Assembly (NCBI RefSeq): GCF_025996515.1
Contig: NZ_BLRH01000009.1
Coordinates: 496,001 to 560,000 of the forward strand
Length of the DNA stretch: 64,000 bases
Source of the DNA: Rhizohabitans arisaemae
Lineage (GTDB): Bacteria > Actinomycetota > Actinomycetes > Streptosporangiales > Streptosporangiaceae
Direction of reading: 5' to 3'
Numbering within the stretch: the first letter of the stretch is position 1; every line of letters begins with the position of its first letter. Of the stretch, positions 9,186 to 18,425 are shown one piece after another. The notes below the pieces were generated by a model. The model did not search any database and was not told the origin of the DNA. It saw only the letters and a program-made list of their open reading frames with translations. The translations under genes and the position numbers were made by a program.

Positions 9186-9384
9186 TGAGTCTCTCCGTTC
9201 TCCACCCGGTGCCGAGATCACGACGAGAAGAGATGGCTACAATATTCAACTATCGAATTGCTGGTCAAGTAGGCTGATCAGGACCATAGAGATCGAATTT
9301 GCCACCATATTGACAAGATTGGATACAAGATTCACCCTTAAAGGGCTTCGGGCCATCGGGGCCCGTCAAGGTCCGGGAAGGCAT
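9186..9384. promoter_or_regulatory. AT-rich divergent promoter region
   Basis: About 200 bases between the divergent ABC ATPase and hydrolase genes, clearly poorer in GC than the surroundings. On the + strand TTGACA at 9310-9315 is a possible -35 box, but no good -10 follows at normal spacing. A GntR-like site lies at 9318-9329 and CCCTT-A-AAGGG at 9335-9345. Confidence 0.55.
9318..9329. promoter_or_regulatory. Putative GntR operator (site 1)
   Basis: ATTGGATACAAG lies upstream of the hydrolase operon. It shares the 9-mer TTGGATACA with the site at 30985 and resembles the sites at 19921 and 31202. The nearby GntR gene (19965-20702) is the natural candidate binder. Confidence 0.5.
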
Positions 9385-10317
9385 ATGCGCACCGAAGAAG
9401 TGAGCTGGTACAGCGAGGGCGACCGCATCTCCGCCCTATGGCGGACCCCAGAGGACGGCACCGGTCCCTACCGGGCGATCGTCCAGGGTCCCGGCTGGCT
9501 CGGCCTCAAAGACGCCAAGCTGTATGTTCGATATCACGAGGCGCTCGTCGCGGCGGGCTTCGCGGTGCTCGTCTTCGACTACCGAGGCTTCGGCGACTCC
9601 CAGGGGGACCGCTCGGTCCTCTCCCCGGTCAAGCAGCTGCAAGACCTGCGCTCGGCCGTCACCTACCTGACCACCCGCGAGGACGTCCTGCCCGACGGGA
9701 TCGGGGTCTTCGGCAGCGGGGGCACCGGCGGCGGCAACGCCGTCCTGCTGGCCGCCGCCGACCGCAGGGTCCGCGCCGCGGTCAGCCAGCTCCCGGTCGC
9801 CGACGGCGAGGACTGGCTGCACCGCATGCGCAGCGAGTACGAGTGGCTCGACTTCCTGGCGAGTGTGGCCGCCGACCGCAGGGACCGGGTGACCACCGGG
9901 AAGGGCCGCCTCGTGCACCCGCGCGAGGAGATCATGGTCCCCACCAAGGAGCGGCGGGAGACCAAGGTCAAGGCGGACGTGGACGGCCGGATCCCCGAGT
10001 CGATCGAGTTCGCGCCCGCGGTGGAGGAGATCCTCGCCTACAAGCCGGTTGCGGCCGCGGCCACCCTCACCACGCCGCTGCTCGTCATCGGCATCGAGGG
10101 GGACGCGACCACGCCGACCGACCACGCGGAGAAGATCTACGAGGCCGCGCGGGGTCCCAAGGAAATGATCATGCAGCGCCACACCACCCACTACGCCGCC
10201 TACGACCGCTACTGGACGAGCACCACCCCGCGGATCGTCGACTGGTTCGACCGGCACCTCGGCCCCGCCAACCTCGTGATCAGCACACCTGAGGGGGTCG
10301 TGGCACATGGCGGTTGA
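9385..10317 (+). CDS. Alpha/beta hydrolase, first gene of catabolic operon
   Basis: An alpha/beta-hydrolase of 310 residues related to acetyl-xylan-esterase/X-Pro-peptidase-like proteins. It has the HGxxG-equivalent QGPGWLG, the VFDYRGFGDSQGD strand and a late catalytic His in RHTTHYAAY. The nucleophile elbow is odd: where GxSxGG is expected the sequence reads FGSGGTGGGN, so the usual Ser position appears to be Thr, with a Ser three residues earlier. ATG 9385 follows GGGAAGG; an open frame reaches further upstream, but through the AT-rich promoter. The next gene overlaps it by 11 bases. The operon context suggests cleavage of an ester or amide in the uptake substrate. Family is secure, substrate unknown. 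Confidence 0.85.
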   Translation: MRTEEVSWYSEGDRISALWRTPEDGTGPYRAIVQGPGWLGLKDAKLYVRYHEALVAAGFAVLVFDYRGFGDSQGDRSVLSPVKQLQDLRSAVTYLTTREDVLPDGIGVFGSGGTGGGNAVLLAAADRRVRAAVSQLPVADGEDWLHRMRSEYEWLDFLASVAADRRDRVTTGKGRLVHPREEIMVPTKERRETKVKADVDGRIPESIEFAPAVEEILAYKPVAAAATLTTPLLVIGIEGDATTPTDHAEKIYEAARGPKEMIMQRHTTHYAAYDRYWTSTTPRIVDWFDRHLGPANLVISTPEGVVAHGG

Positions 10318-11668
10318 CCTGCGGATCAGCGGCGGCACGGTGGTCACCCCCGCCGGTTCGGTCCAGGCGGACGTCCTGGTCTCGGACGGGAAGATCGCCG
10401 GCCTGGTGGACTCCGCCGTGCCCACCGGGGGCCGGGTCGTCGACGCGGCGGGCAAACTCGTGCTGCCCGGCATGATCGACGTGCACGTGCACACCCGGGA
10501 GCCCGGCTTCACCCACAAGGAGGACATCCTCACCACGTCCCGCCAGGCCGCCGCCGGCGGTGTGACGACGATCTTCGGGATGCCCAACCTCAACCCGCCG
10601 ACCACCACCATGCAGTCGCTGGAGGAGGTCTTCGGCCTCTACGAGAACAGCTGCATCGTCGACTGGAACCACAACCCGGCGGCGACCCTGCCCGACCAGG
10701 CCGCGCTGATGGCCAAGGCCGGGATCCGGGCGTTCAAGGTCTACATGGTGGTCGACACCGGCCGGACCTACCCGCACCCGGCGGGCACCGGCATGCACGA
10801 CCACGGCGACCTGCTGCGCATGATGGACACCATCGCCGGCACCGGCAAGCGTTTCATCATCCACCCGCACGACCAGGCGCTCATGGACTACATCGAGGGC
10901 CGGTACCTGGAGCGGGGGGAGAACACCCCCGCCGCCTACGCCCAGGCCTACGCCGAGCGCGAAGGCGTCATCTGGGACACCGCCATCGACGTCGTGCTCC
11001 GCCTGGCCGAGGCGTCGGGCTGCCCGATCCACCTCGCGCACATGCAGACCCGGCGCTCCATCGACGCGGTACGGCGGGCCAAGGCCCGCGGGGTCGACGT
11101 CACCTGCGAGGTCAACCACTGGGGGCCGTTCCTGTCCAAGTGGGAGCACGTGGAGCGGCTCGGCCCGTACGCGCTCTCCTACTGGGTTCCCGACGACGCC
11201 CGGGCGGCCATCTGGGAGGGGATGCGCGACGGCACCATCGACGTCTGCGCCTCCGACCACGCCCCGCACACCCGGGAGGAGAAGGAGATCGGCTGGACGC
11301 AGATGTGGAGCTCCCACACCGGCACCCCCGGCATCCAGTACTTCTACCCCCTGCTCCTCGACGCGGTGACCAAGGGCGAGCTGACCCTGGAGCGCGTGGT
11401 CGAGATGGTGGCCACGGCGCCCGCCCGGCACTTCGGGCTCGGCTCGACCAAGGGCGCGCTCCTGCCCGGCCTGGACGCCGACATCGTGATCGCCGATACC
11501 GGGAAGCCCTGGACGATCACCAACGACGGCGTGCTGTCCAAGGTGGGGTGGACCCCGTACGACGGGCAGCGGTGTGAGGTGAGCATCGACCGCACGTTCG
11601 TGCGCGGTGTCGAGGTTTACGACGAAGGCCAGGTCGTGGGACGGCCCGGCCACGGAAAGAAGGCATAG
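10307..11668 (+). CDS. Dihydroorotase/allantoinase/hydantoinase-like cyclic amidohydrolase
   Basis: A 453-residue amidohydrolase of the dihydroorotase-hydantoinase group, which opens cyclic amides or imides with a binuclear metal centre. Visible ligands are HVHTREPG (HxH), the presumed carbamylated Lys in GIRAFKVYM, His in FIIHPHD and HLAHMQT, and the catalytic Asp in ASDHAPHT. ATG 10307 has GAGGGGG upstream and overlaps the hydrolase stop, indicating translational coupling. With the isochorismatase-fold amidase at the operon end it suggests degradation of a compound with a cyclic ureide or imide, but dihydroorotase itself is unlikely in this setting. Confidence 0.9.
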   Translation: MAVDLRISGGTVVTPAGSVQADVLVSDGKIAGLVDSAVPTGGRVVDAAGKLVLPGMIDVHVHTREPGFTHKEDILTTSRQAAAGGVTTIFGMPNLNPPTTTMQSLEEVFGLYENSCIVDWNHNPAATLPDQAALMAKAGIRAFKVYMVVDTGRTYPHPAGTGMHDHGDLLRMMDTIAGTGKRFIIHPHDQALMDYIEGRYLERGENTPAAYAQAYAEREGVIWDTAIDVVLRLAEASGCPIHLAHMQTRRSIDAVRRAKARGVDVTCEVNHWGPFLSKWEHVERLGPYALSYWVPDDARAAIWEGMRDGTIDVCASDHAPHTREEKEIGWTQMWSSHTGTPGIQYFYPLLLDAVTKGELTLERVVEMVATAPARHFGLGSTKGALLPGLDADIVIADTGKPWTITNDGVLSKVGWTPYDGQRCEVSIDRTFVRGVEVYDEGQVVGRPGHGKKA

Positions 11669-11674
11669 GAAGCC

Positions 11675-12649
11675 ATGAAATTCGGCCTGCTACTCCCCCA
11701 CTTCGGGGAACACGCGTCGAAGAAGAACATCATCGACGGCTCGATCCGGGCCGAAGAGCTGGGCTTCGACTCCGTCTGGGTCCGGGACCACCTGGTCTTC
11801 GAGCCGCACGGCGAGATGGAGGCGCCCAACCGGGAGTTCTACGACGCGCTGACCACGCTGACGGCCATCGGCGCGGTGACCAGCAAGATCTCCCTCGGCA
11901 CCGGGTCGCTGATCCCGTTCCGGCACCCGCTGACCACGGCCCTCCAGCTCGGCACGATGACCCAGCTGGTCGGCCCCCGGGTCATCCTCGGGTTCGGCGC
12001 GGGCACCTTCCAGCACGAGTTCGACGCGATCGGCTGGGGCGACCGGGACCGGGTCTCGCTGGTCCGCTCCAACGCCGAGATCCTGCGCAAGGTGGCGCTG
12101 GAGAACGAGGTGTCGTACTCCGACGACAACTTCACCTTCACCGACATCAGCATCGAGCCCAAGCCGGTGGGCGGCCCGGTGCCGTTCTGGTACTGCGGCG
12201 CCACCCCCCGTTCGGCCCGGCTGGCCGCCGAGTGGGCGGACGGCTGGATGCCCGGCCGGATCTCGCTCGCCTCGATCCAGCAGCGGGTCTCGGTCATGCG
12301 TGAGATGACCGAGGCGAACGGCCGCCCCATGCCGACCGTGGCGGTCATCCCGCCGAGCTCCATCGAGGCGACCCGCGAGGAGGCGCTGAAGGACGTCAAC
12401 GTCCCCGGCCTGCTCGCCTGGGCCAACAAGGCGAAGTTCGCGGTCAAGCCGCCCTCCGGCCGGTTCGAGACGGTGGAGGACCTGGAGGGCCAGCTCATCG
12501 CGGGCAGCCCCGCGGACTTCGTGGAAGAGGTGAAGAAGTTCGAGGCGGCCGGCGTCGAGCACCTGGTCTTCGACTTCCGCTTCAAGTACCACCGCTGGTT
12601 CGAGCAGATCGAGCTGATCGGCACGGAGGTGCTCCCGCAGCTCCGGTAG
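11675..12649 (+). CDS. LLM class flavin-dependent oxidoreductase
   Basis: A bacterial luciferase-like monooxygenase of 324 residues (TIM barrel). It starts MKFGLLLPHFGEHAS and has the family motifs GFDSVWVRDH, ISLGTGSLIPFRHP and the phosphate-binding ILGFGAGTF. These enzymes use FMN or F420 to oxidise small molecules, including ring cleavage of pyrimidines and other heterocycles. The start is six bases after the cyclic amidase stop, with AGGAAG as ribosome site. Cofactor and substrate cannot be decided from sequence alone. Confidence 0.88.
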   Translation: MKFGLLLPHFGEHASKKNIIDGSIRAEELGFDSVWVRDHLVFEPHGEMEAPNREFYDALTTLTAIGAVTSKISLGTGSLIPFRHPLTTALQLGTMTQLVGPRVILGFGAGTFQHEFDAIGWGDRDRVSLVRSNAEILRKVALENEVSYSDDNFTFTDISIEPKPVGGPVPFWYCGATPRSARLAAEWADGWMPGRISLASIQQRVSVMREMTEANGRPMPTVAVIPPSSIEATREEALKDVNVPGLLAWANKAKFAVKPPSGRFETVEDLEGQLIAGSPADFVEEVKKFEAAGVEHLVFDFRFKYHRWFEQIELIGTEVLPQLR

Positions 12650-12658
12650 CGGGACCTC

Positions 12659-12684
12659 GCGCGGCCACCGCCGGGTGGCCGCGC
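12659..12684 (+). terminator. Intra-operon hairpin
   Basis: An 11-bp stem, GCGCGGCCACC with GGTGGCCGCGC around loop GCCG, lies in the only sizeable gap (about 70 bases) of the operon, between the LLM and aldehyde dehydrogenase genes. It may attenuate transcription or stabilise the upstream mRNA. Confidence 0.5.
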
Positions 12685-12718
12685 GGTCCGCGGCGGCATC
12701 GTGAGGAAGGTGCACCAC

Positions 12719-14143
12719 GTGCGTGACTGGCGGATGCTCATCGGCGGCGACCTGGTCACCGGTGACCGACGATACGCGACCGAGAACCCCGCGACCCAGG
12801 AGCACCTCGCCGAGGTCCCCTTCGCGGACCCCCGCACGGTGGACGCCGCGGTGCTCGCCGCGCACGCCGCCTGGCCCGCGTGGCGGCGGCGGGCCGCCCG
12901 GGACCGCGCGGATCGGGTACGGGCCCTGGCCGATCTGCTGCAGCGGCACGCGGGCGAACTGGCCCGGCTGGACACGCTGGACACCGGGGTCCCGCTGTGG
13001 ATGATGCGCGCCGACCTGGTCACCGGCCTGGACCGGATGCGCATGTTCGCCGACTGGGCGTTGCTGCAGCGCGGGGAGACCGTGCCCGCCTCCGCGGCGG
13101 GCCTGCACTTCACCGAGCGCGTGCCGTACGGCGTCGTGGCCCGGATCATCGCCTACAACCACCCGGCCATGTTCGCGATCTCCAAGATCGCCGCCCCGCT
13201 GGTGGCGGGGAACACCGTGGTGCTCAAACCCTCCGAGCTCACCCCGCTGTCGGCGCTGCGAATCGGCGAGCTCGCGGCCGAGGTCCTCCCCCCGGGCACG
13301 CTGTCGGTGGTCACCGGCGACGGACGGACGGGCGACGCGCTGGTACGGCATCCGCTGGTCCGGCGGATCGCGTTCACCGGCAGCCAGGCCACCGGCCGGA
13401 CGATCCAGCGCGGCGCCGCCGAGACCGGTGTGAAAAACGTCTCCCTGGAGCTCGGCGGCAAGAACGCGCTCATCGTCTTCCCCGACGCCGACCTGGAGCT
13501 CGCCGCGGAGGGCGCGGTGCGCGGGATGAACCTCGCCTTCGCCGGCCAGTCCTGCGGCTCCACCTCCCGCCTGCTCGCGCACCCCGCGATCGCCGGAGAG
13601 CTGACCGAGCGGATCCGCGCGCGTTTCCGGGAGGTCCGCGTCGGCGACCCGTTCCGGCCCGGCGTCGTCATGGGACCGCTGATCTCGGCGGCCCACCGCG
13701 ACCGGGTCCTCGGCCACATCGCCGCCCCGCCCGGTGACGGAACCCTGGTCTGCGGCGGCGTCCGCCCGGACGGCCTGGACCGCGGCCACTTCGTCTCCCC
13801 CGCCCTGTTCACCGGGGTCCGCCCCGGCAGCCCGCTGGCCACCGACGAGATCTTCGGTCCGGTGCTGTCGGTGCTGTCCTTCGACACCGAGCAGGAGGCG
13901 ACGGGCCTGGCCAACGACACCGGGTACGGGCTCACCGGCGCCGTCTACACCGCCGACCTCGGCCGGGCACACCGGGTCGCCCGCGAGCTGGAAGCCGGCT
14001 ACGTCTGGGTCAACGACACCTCCACGCACTTCCCGGCGATGCCGTTCGGCGGGGTCAAGGGCTCCGGGCTCGGCCGGGAGGAGTCCCTGGAGGAGCTGCT
14101 CGACTACACCCAGGTCAAAACCGTCAACGTGGTGCTCCGATGA
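12719..14143 (+). CDS. NAD(P)-dependent aldehyde dehydrogenase
   Basis: An aldehyde dehydrogenase of 474 residues, normal for the family. It carries the oxyanion Asn region YNHP, the coenzyme motif FTGSQATGR, the general base Glu244 in LELGGKN and the nucleophile Cys279 in GQSCGSTSR, with the usual spacing, and the late EIFGPVLSV motif. GTG 12719 is chosen because GAGGAAGG lies eight bases upstream; GTG 12701 is in frame but lacks a site. It overlaps the next gene by four bases (ATGA). Paired with the thiamine-diphosphate enzyme it probably oxidises the aldehyde released by decarboxylation, as in benzoylformate pathways; this is inference. Confidence 0.92.
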   Translation: MRDWRMLIGGDLVTGDRRYATENPATQEHLAEVPFADPRTVDAAVLAAHAAWPAWRRRAARDRADRVRALADLLQRHAGELARLDTLDTGVPLWMMRADLVTGLDRMRMFADWALLQRGETVPASAAGLHFTERVPYGVVARIIAYNHPAMFAISKIAAPLVAGNTVVLKPSELTPLSALRIGELAAEVLPPGTLSVVTGDGRTGDALVRHPLVRRIAFTGSQATGRTIQRGAAETGVKNVSLELGGKNALIVFPDADLELAAEGAVRGMNLAFAGQSCGSTSRLLAHPAIAGELTERIRARFREVRVGDPFRPGVVMGPLISAAHRDRVLGHIAAPPGDGTLVCGGVRPDGLDRGHFVSPALFTGVRPGSPLATDEIFGPVLSVLSFDTEQEATGLANDTGYGLTGAVYTADLGRAHRVARELEAGYVWVNDTSTHFPAMPFGGVKGSGLGREESLEELLDYTQVKTVNVVLR

Positions 14144-15834
14144 GCGCGGCCTACGGCTCCGACGTCGTGGCCGGGCTCCTGGCCGACCTGGGGATCGCCC
14201 ACCTCGCCCAGGCCCCGGGGGCCTCGCTGCGCGGCCTGCACGACTCGCTCGTCCACCTGGGCCGGCCCGAGCTGATCACCTGCCTGCACGAGGAGGTCTC
14301 CGTCGCCGTCGCGCACGGCTACGCCAAAGCCGCCGGGCGGCCCATGGCGGTGGGCCTGCACGACGTGGTCGGGCTCCAGCACGCCACCATGGCGATCTAC
14401 AACGCCTGGTGCGACCGGGTGCCCATGCTGCTGATCGGCGGGACCGGGCCGGTGGACGCCGCGCGGCGCCGCCCATGGATCGACGGCATCCACACCGCCT
14501 CGCTCCAGGCGCTGCAGATCCGCGACTACACCCGCTGGGACGACCAGCCGGGCTCCCTGGAGGCGGTGCCCGAGTCGCTGATCAGGGCGCACCGGCTGGC
14601 CGTGGGAACCCCGCCGGGGCCGGTGTACGTCTGCCTGGACAGCGAGATCCAGGAACGCGAGGTGCCGGACGGCTTCCGGCCGCCCGCCGTCGCCGACTAC
14701 GCCCTCCCCCGGCCGGTCGCCCCGGACCCGGCCGCGATCGCCGAACTCGCCGACCGGCTGGCCGGAGCCGAACGCCCGCTGTTCATGGTCGGCGGGGTGG
14801 ACCGGGACCAGCGGGCGCTGGAGGACCTGACGGCACTCGCCGAACTGCTCGGCGCCGCCGTGGTCGAGCCGGTGCAGGAGTACAACCGGCCCGCGCTCTG
14901 CTTCCCCACCGGTCATCCGCTCAACGCCACCGGGCTCGGGTCCCTCGACCCCGACGTGGCGGTGGCCGTGGAATGGCCGGACTTCCGGGGGGTCCCCGGC
15001 GCCTGGACCGCCGAGATCGGCACGCTCTCCTTCGCGGTCAAAGCCTGGGCCGCCGACCTGCAGCGGATCGCCCCCACCGCGCTCACCGTCCCGGCCGGGG
15101 CCGCGCCCTCGCTGCGGGCGCTGCGGGTCGCCGTACAGAACCTCCTGGAAGGGGCTCCGCGGGAAGAGGCGCGGACGCGGTCCGCACGGCTCGGGGAACG
15201 GACGTCGCGGCGGCGCGCGGCCTGGCGCGCCGCCGCGACGTCCCAGAACGACCCCCGGGCCTGGATCGCGCACGCCGTCGACGAGGCCACCCGCGGGCAC
15301 GACCGGGTGCTGGCCAACGGCACCCTGGGCGACTGGACCCACCGGCTCTGGTCGATCGGCCGGACCGACGCCTACCTCGGCGGATCCGGCGGCGCCGGAC
15401 TCGGGTACGGCCTCGGCGCGTCGATCGGCGCGGCCCTCGCCCATCGGTCCGGCGGGCGGCTCGTCGTGGACCTGCAGTCGGACGGCGACGCCCTGATGAG
15501 CCCGCAGGCGCTCTGGACGGCGGCGCACCACCGGCTCCCCTTGCTGATCGTCGTGGACGACAACCGGGTGTACGGCAACTCGGTGCGCCACGCCGAACAG
15601 ATCGCGGTCCACCGGGGCCGCGATCCCGCACGGCGCCTGATCGGTACCGCCGTCGACGCACCCGCCGTCGACCTGACGGCGATGGCGCGCTCGTTCGGCG
15701 TCACCGCGGAACCACCGGTGACCAGGCCGGACGACCTGCCCGCAGCGCTGGAGCGGGCGGTGGCGACCGTGACGAAAGAACGCCGTCCGGTGCTGGTCGG
15801 CGTACAGACAGGAGGCGACGATGGGCGTCCTTGA
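14140..15834 (+). CDS. Thiamine diphosphate-binding enzyme (decarboxylase/synthase family)
   Basis: A 564-residue ThDP enzyme of the acetolactate synthase/benzoylformate decarboxylase superfamily. The Glu that activates the cofactor is Glu51 in CLHEEVSVAVAHGYA. The C-terminal ThDP/Mg motif is present as SDGDALMS, about 25 residues, then DDNRVYGN. It acts on a 2-keto acid or a related carbonyl. It overlaps the aldehyde dehydrogenase by four bases and the next ABC ATPase by 14 bases, so all are co-translated. Benzoylformate decarboxylase-like, oxalyl-CoA decarboxylase-like and sulfopyruvate-type reactions remain open. Confidence 0.88.
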   Translation: MSAAYGSDVVAGLLADLGIAHLAQAPGASLRGLHDSLVHLGRPELITCLHEEVSVAVAHGYAKAAGRPMAVGLHDVVGLQHATMAIYNAWCDRVPMLLIGGTGPVDAARRRPWIDGIHTASLQALQIRDYTRWDDQPGSLEAVPESLIRAHRLAVGTPPGPVYVCLDSEIQEREVPDGFRPPAVADYALPRPVAPDPAAIAELADRLAGAERPLFMVGGVDRDQRALEDLTALAELLGAAVVEPVQEYNRPALCFPTGHPLNATGLGSLDPDVAVAVEWPDFRGVPGAWTAEIGTLSFAVKAWAADLQRIAPTALTVPAGAAPSLRALRVAVQNLLEGAPREEARTRSARLGERTSRRRAAWRAAATSQNDPRAWIAHAVDEATRGHDRVLANGTLGDWTHRLWSIGRTDAYLGGSGGAGLGYGLGASIGAALAHRSGGRLVVDLQSDGDALMSPQALWTAAHHRLPLLIVVDDNRVYGNSVRHAEQIAVHRGRDPARRLIGTAVDAPAVDLTAMARSFGVTAEPPVTRPDDLPAALERAVATVTKERRPVLVGVQTGGDDGRP

Positions 15835-16594
15835 ACTCCGGGACGTCGGGCTTGAGTTCCCGGGGAAACCCGAGCCCGTGCTGTCCGGGGTGAGTCTCGA
15901 TCTCCAGGCCGGGGAGTTCGTCACCGTGGTCGGGCCGAGCGGCTGCGGCAAGACGACGATGCTGCGCCTGGTCCACGGGCTGCTCAGCCCGACCGCGGGC
16001 GAGGTCCTCGCCGACGGCGAACCGGTGCGGGGGCCGAGCACCCGCCGCGGGTTCGTCTTTCAGAACGACCGGCTGCTGCCCTGGCGGACGGTGATCGACA
16101 ACGTCGGCTTCCCGCTGGAACTTCAGGGTGTTCCGCGGGCCAAGGCACGGGAGAAGGCCCGGGAGCTGCTGACGCTCACCGGGATGGGCGACAGCGAGAG
16201 CCGGTATCCGGGACAGCTGTCCGGCGGCATGCGGCAGCGGGTCAACCTGGCCCGGGCCCTGTCGCTCGACCCCGACCTGCTGCTGATGGACGAGCCGTTC
16301 GCCGCACTCGACGCCCAGACCCGGGAGGTGCTCCAAGCCGAGCTCCTGTCCATCTGGGCCAGACGCAGGAAGACCATCCTGTTCGTCACCCACCAACTGG
16401 ACGAGGCGATCTACCTGGCCGACCGGGTGGTCGTGCTGGACCCGCATCCGGGCCGGATCCGGGAGATCATCCCGGTCGACCTGCCCCGTCCCCGGACCCT
16501 GGACGTCAAGCGGACCGCGGAGTTCGCGGCGAGCGTCGAGTACGTCTGGAACCTGATCAAGCACGCCATCCTCGCGGAACGGCGGGTTGACTGA
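15821..16594 (+). CDS. ABC transporter ATP-binding protein (SsuB/TauB-like)
   Basis: A 257-residue ATPase with Walker [11 protein letters not shown]-loop FQNDRLLPW, signature LSGGMRQRV, Walker B LLLMDEPFAALD and switch FVTHQ. It energises the importer formed by the next three genes. ATG 15821 follows GGAGG at ideal spacing while lying inside the end of the ThDP gene, so transport and catabolism are translationally coupled. Confidence 0.93.
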   Translation: MGVLELRDVGLEFPGKPEPVLSGVSLDLQAGEFVTVVGPSGCGKTTMLRLVHGLLSPTAGEVLADGEPVRGPSTRRGFVFQNDRLLPWRTVIDNVGFPLELQGVPRAKAREKARELLTLTGMGDSESRYPGQLSGGMRQRVNLARALSLDPDLLLMDEPFAALDAQTREVLQAELLSIWARRRKTILFVTHQLDEAIYLADRVVVLDPHPGRIREIIPVDLPRPRTLDVKRTAEFAASVEYVWNLIKHAILAERRVD

Positions 16595-16626
16595 CCCCCC
16601 AAGGAAAAAGGCATGTGAGGGATTCC

Positions 16627-17619
16627 ATGAGATCCACCCCCCTGTCCCTGCCCCTCTCCCTTGCCCTGGCCGCCGTCCTCGTCGCCTCCTGCGGCTCCGA
16701 CCCCGGCCTCTCCACCGGCGGCGACGCCCCCAAGCAGAAGATCACCTGGTCCTACTCGGCCGCCGTCCAGCAGACCGAGAAGGTGCCGATCTCCCAGGCC
16801 CTCGACGCCCTCAAGGCCAAGGGCTTCGAGACCAAGGAGGAGTTCCACCAGAGCGGTGAGGACGCCATCCAAGCCGTCGCCCGAGGTCAATCCGACTTCG
16901 GGGTGGCCAACGCCAGCGCGGTCCTGGCCGCCACCCAGCAGAACGTGCCGATCAAGGCGCTGATGACCGCCTACCTCCCCGGATACGTGCTCGCCGCCCC
17001 CGTCGCGGTGAAGGACCCGAGCGGCCTCGGCGGACTGCGCATCGGCATCCACGCCAAAGTCTCCGCCACCTCGCTCTACACCTCGCTGGCGCTCAAGAAC
17101 AGCCCGCCGAAATCCGAGCCGCAGATGCTGGTGGTCCCCGGCTCGGCCAACCGGATCCGCGCCCTGGCCGCCGGGCAGCTCGACGCCTCGATGATCCAGC
17201 TCTCCGAGGTGGCCGAGTTGGAGAAGCTGGCGCCGGGCAAGTTCCACATCATCTACAACGTCCCCGAGAAGCACCCCGAAATCATGGACTCGATGGTGTT
17301 CACCAGCGTGAAGGGACTGGAGAAGGCCGACTACGTGAAGGAGGTCCTCCGGGCGGTCATCGCCGCCAACAAGGCCGCCTACTCCGACGGCGCCGCGCTG
17401 ACCGCCGCCATCGTGGCCAAGGTGCCGAAGGCCACCCCGGAGAGCGCGGCCGAGCTCGTCAAGGTCTACACCGCCGCCAGGGTCTGGCCTGAGGACGGCG
17501 CGTTCGACGACGCGCGCATCAACGCCACCATCGAGGCGCTGCGCCAGGCGGAGCTGCTCAAGGCGGTGCCCACCGTCGAACAGTGCTGCGCTCCGCAGCT
17601 GGTGCGCGAGAGTTCATGA
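16627..17619 (+). CDS. ABC transporter substrate-binding lipoprotein (NMT1/SsuA-like)
   Basis: A 330-residue extracellular binding protein. The start MRSTPLSLPLSLALAAVL leads into a lipobox VASC, so it is a lipid-anchored lipoprotein. The body resembles NMT1/THI5- and SsuA-like binding proteins that capture sulfonates, thiamine precursors, taurine or aromatic acids. ATG 16627 is chosen over GTG 16615 because the signal peptide begins there and GAGGG precedes it. It overlaps the permease by four bases (ATGA). The ligand is unknown but should be the operon's growth substrate. Confidence 0.9.
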   Translation: MRSTPLSLPLSLALAAVLVASCGSDPGLSTGGDAPKQKITWSYSAAVQQTEKVPISQALDALKAKGFETKEEFHQSGEDAIQAVARGQSDFGVANASAVLAATQQNVPIKALMTAYLPGYVLAAPVAVKDPSGLGGLRIGIHAKVSATSLYTSLALKNSPPKSEPQMLVVPGSANRIRALAAGQLDASMIQLSEVAELEKLAPGKFHIIYNVPEKHPEIMDSMVFTSVKGLEKADYVKEVLRAVIAANKAAYSDGAALTAAIVAKVPKATPESAAELVKVYTAARVWPEDGAFDDARINATIEALRQAELLKAVPTVEQCCAPQLVRESS

Positions 17620-18425
17620 GCGCGATCGGCAACGCAAGGGTGAGACCGGTGCGGATGTCCCGCGGCGGCCGTACCACGGCCGTCTGGGGGATCCGCGCCG
17701 GGATCGTCCTGCTCGTCGCGCTCGCCTGGGAGTGGTACGGCCGCGCGGACGGCGAGGTGTTCATCCCCGCCTTCTCCTCGGTCCTGTCCGCGCTGTGGGA
17801 GCACACCCTCGACGGGACGATCGCCGAGGCGATGTGGCTGAGCAACCAGTCGATGCTCATCGGCTTCCCGCTCTCAGTGGTCCTCGGGCTCGGCATCGGG
17901 CTGGTGCTGGGACGGCGGCGGCTGGTGGACCGGACGTTCAGCTACCTGTTCGACCTCATGATGGTCGTGCCGATGATCGCGGTGGTACCGGTGGTCATCG
18001 TCGCGCTCGGCCTCTCCCTCACCGCCCGGGTCGCGGTGGTCATGCTGTTCGCGCTGCCGGTCGTGGTGCTCAACGCGCGGGCGGCGGTGCGGGTGGTCGA
18101 CCACGAGCTGATCGAGATGGCCGGCGCGTTCGGCGCCGACCGGCGGCAGGTGTGGCAGACCGTGGTGCTGCCCGCCGCGCTCGGGCCGATCTTCACCGGT
18201 CTGCGCATCGGGCTCTCCCGGGCCGTCTCCGGAATGATCGTCGTCGAGTTGACGCTGATCCCGGCCGGACTCGGCGGGCTGCTCGTCACCTACCGCTCCC
18301 AGTTCGCCGGGGCCAGCCTGTACGCGGTCACCCTCGCGGTGCTGATCGAGGGGGCCGTGCTGATCGGCCTGGCCCACCTGGCCGAGCGCCGGCTGCTCAA
18401 CCGGATGCGGGGAGGGGGCGTATGA
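17616..18425 (+). CDS. ABC transporter permease (SsuC-like), subunit 1
   Basis: A 269-residue inner-membrane permease with about six membrane segments. It has the EAA-type loop ELIEMAGAFGADRRQVWQTV followed by LPAALGPIFTG, which contacts the ATPase. ATG 17616 overlaps the binding-protein stop (ATGA) and the gene ends in a four-base overlap with the second permease, so the two probably form a heterodimeric channel. Confidence 0.9.
   Translation: MSAIGNARVRPVRMSRGGRTTAVWGIRAGIVLLVALAWEWYGRADGEVFIPAFSSVLSALWEHTLDGTIAEAMWLSNQSMLIGFPLSVVLGLGIGLVLGRRRLVDRTFSYLFDLMMVVPMIAVVPVVIVALGLSLTARVAVVMLFALPVVVLNARAAVRVVDHELIEMAGAFGADRRQVWQTVVLPAALGPIFTGLRIGLSRAVSGMIVVELTLIPAGLGGLLVTYRSQFAGASLYAVTLAVLIEGAVLIGLAHLAERRLLNRMRGGGV

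Noticed and set aside
9064-9384. Upstream extension of the hydrolase at 9385
   Set aside because: It would read antisense through the ABC ATPase and the AT-rich promoter; the clear ribosome site is at 9376-9382.
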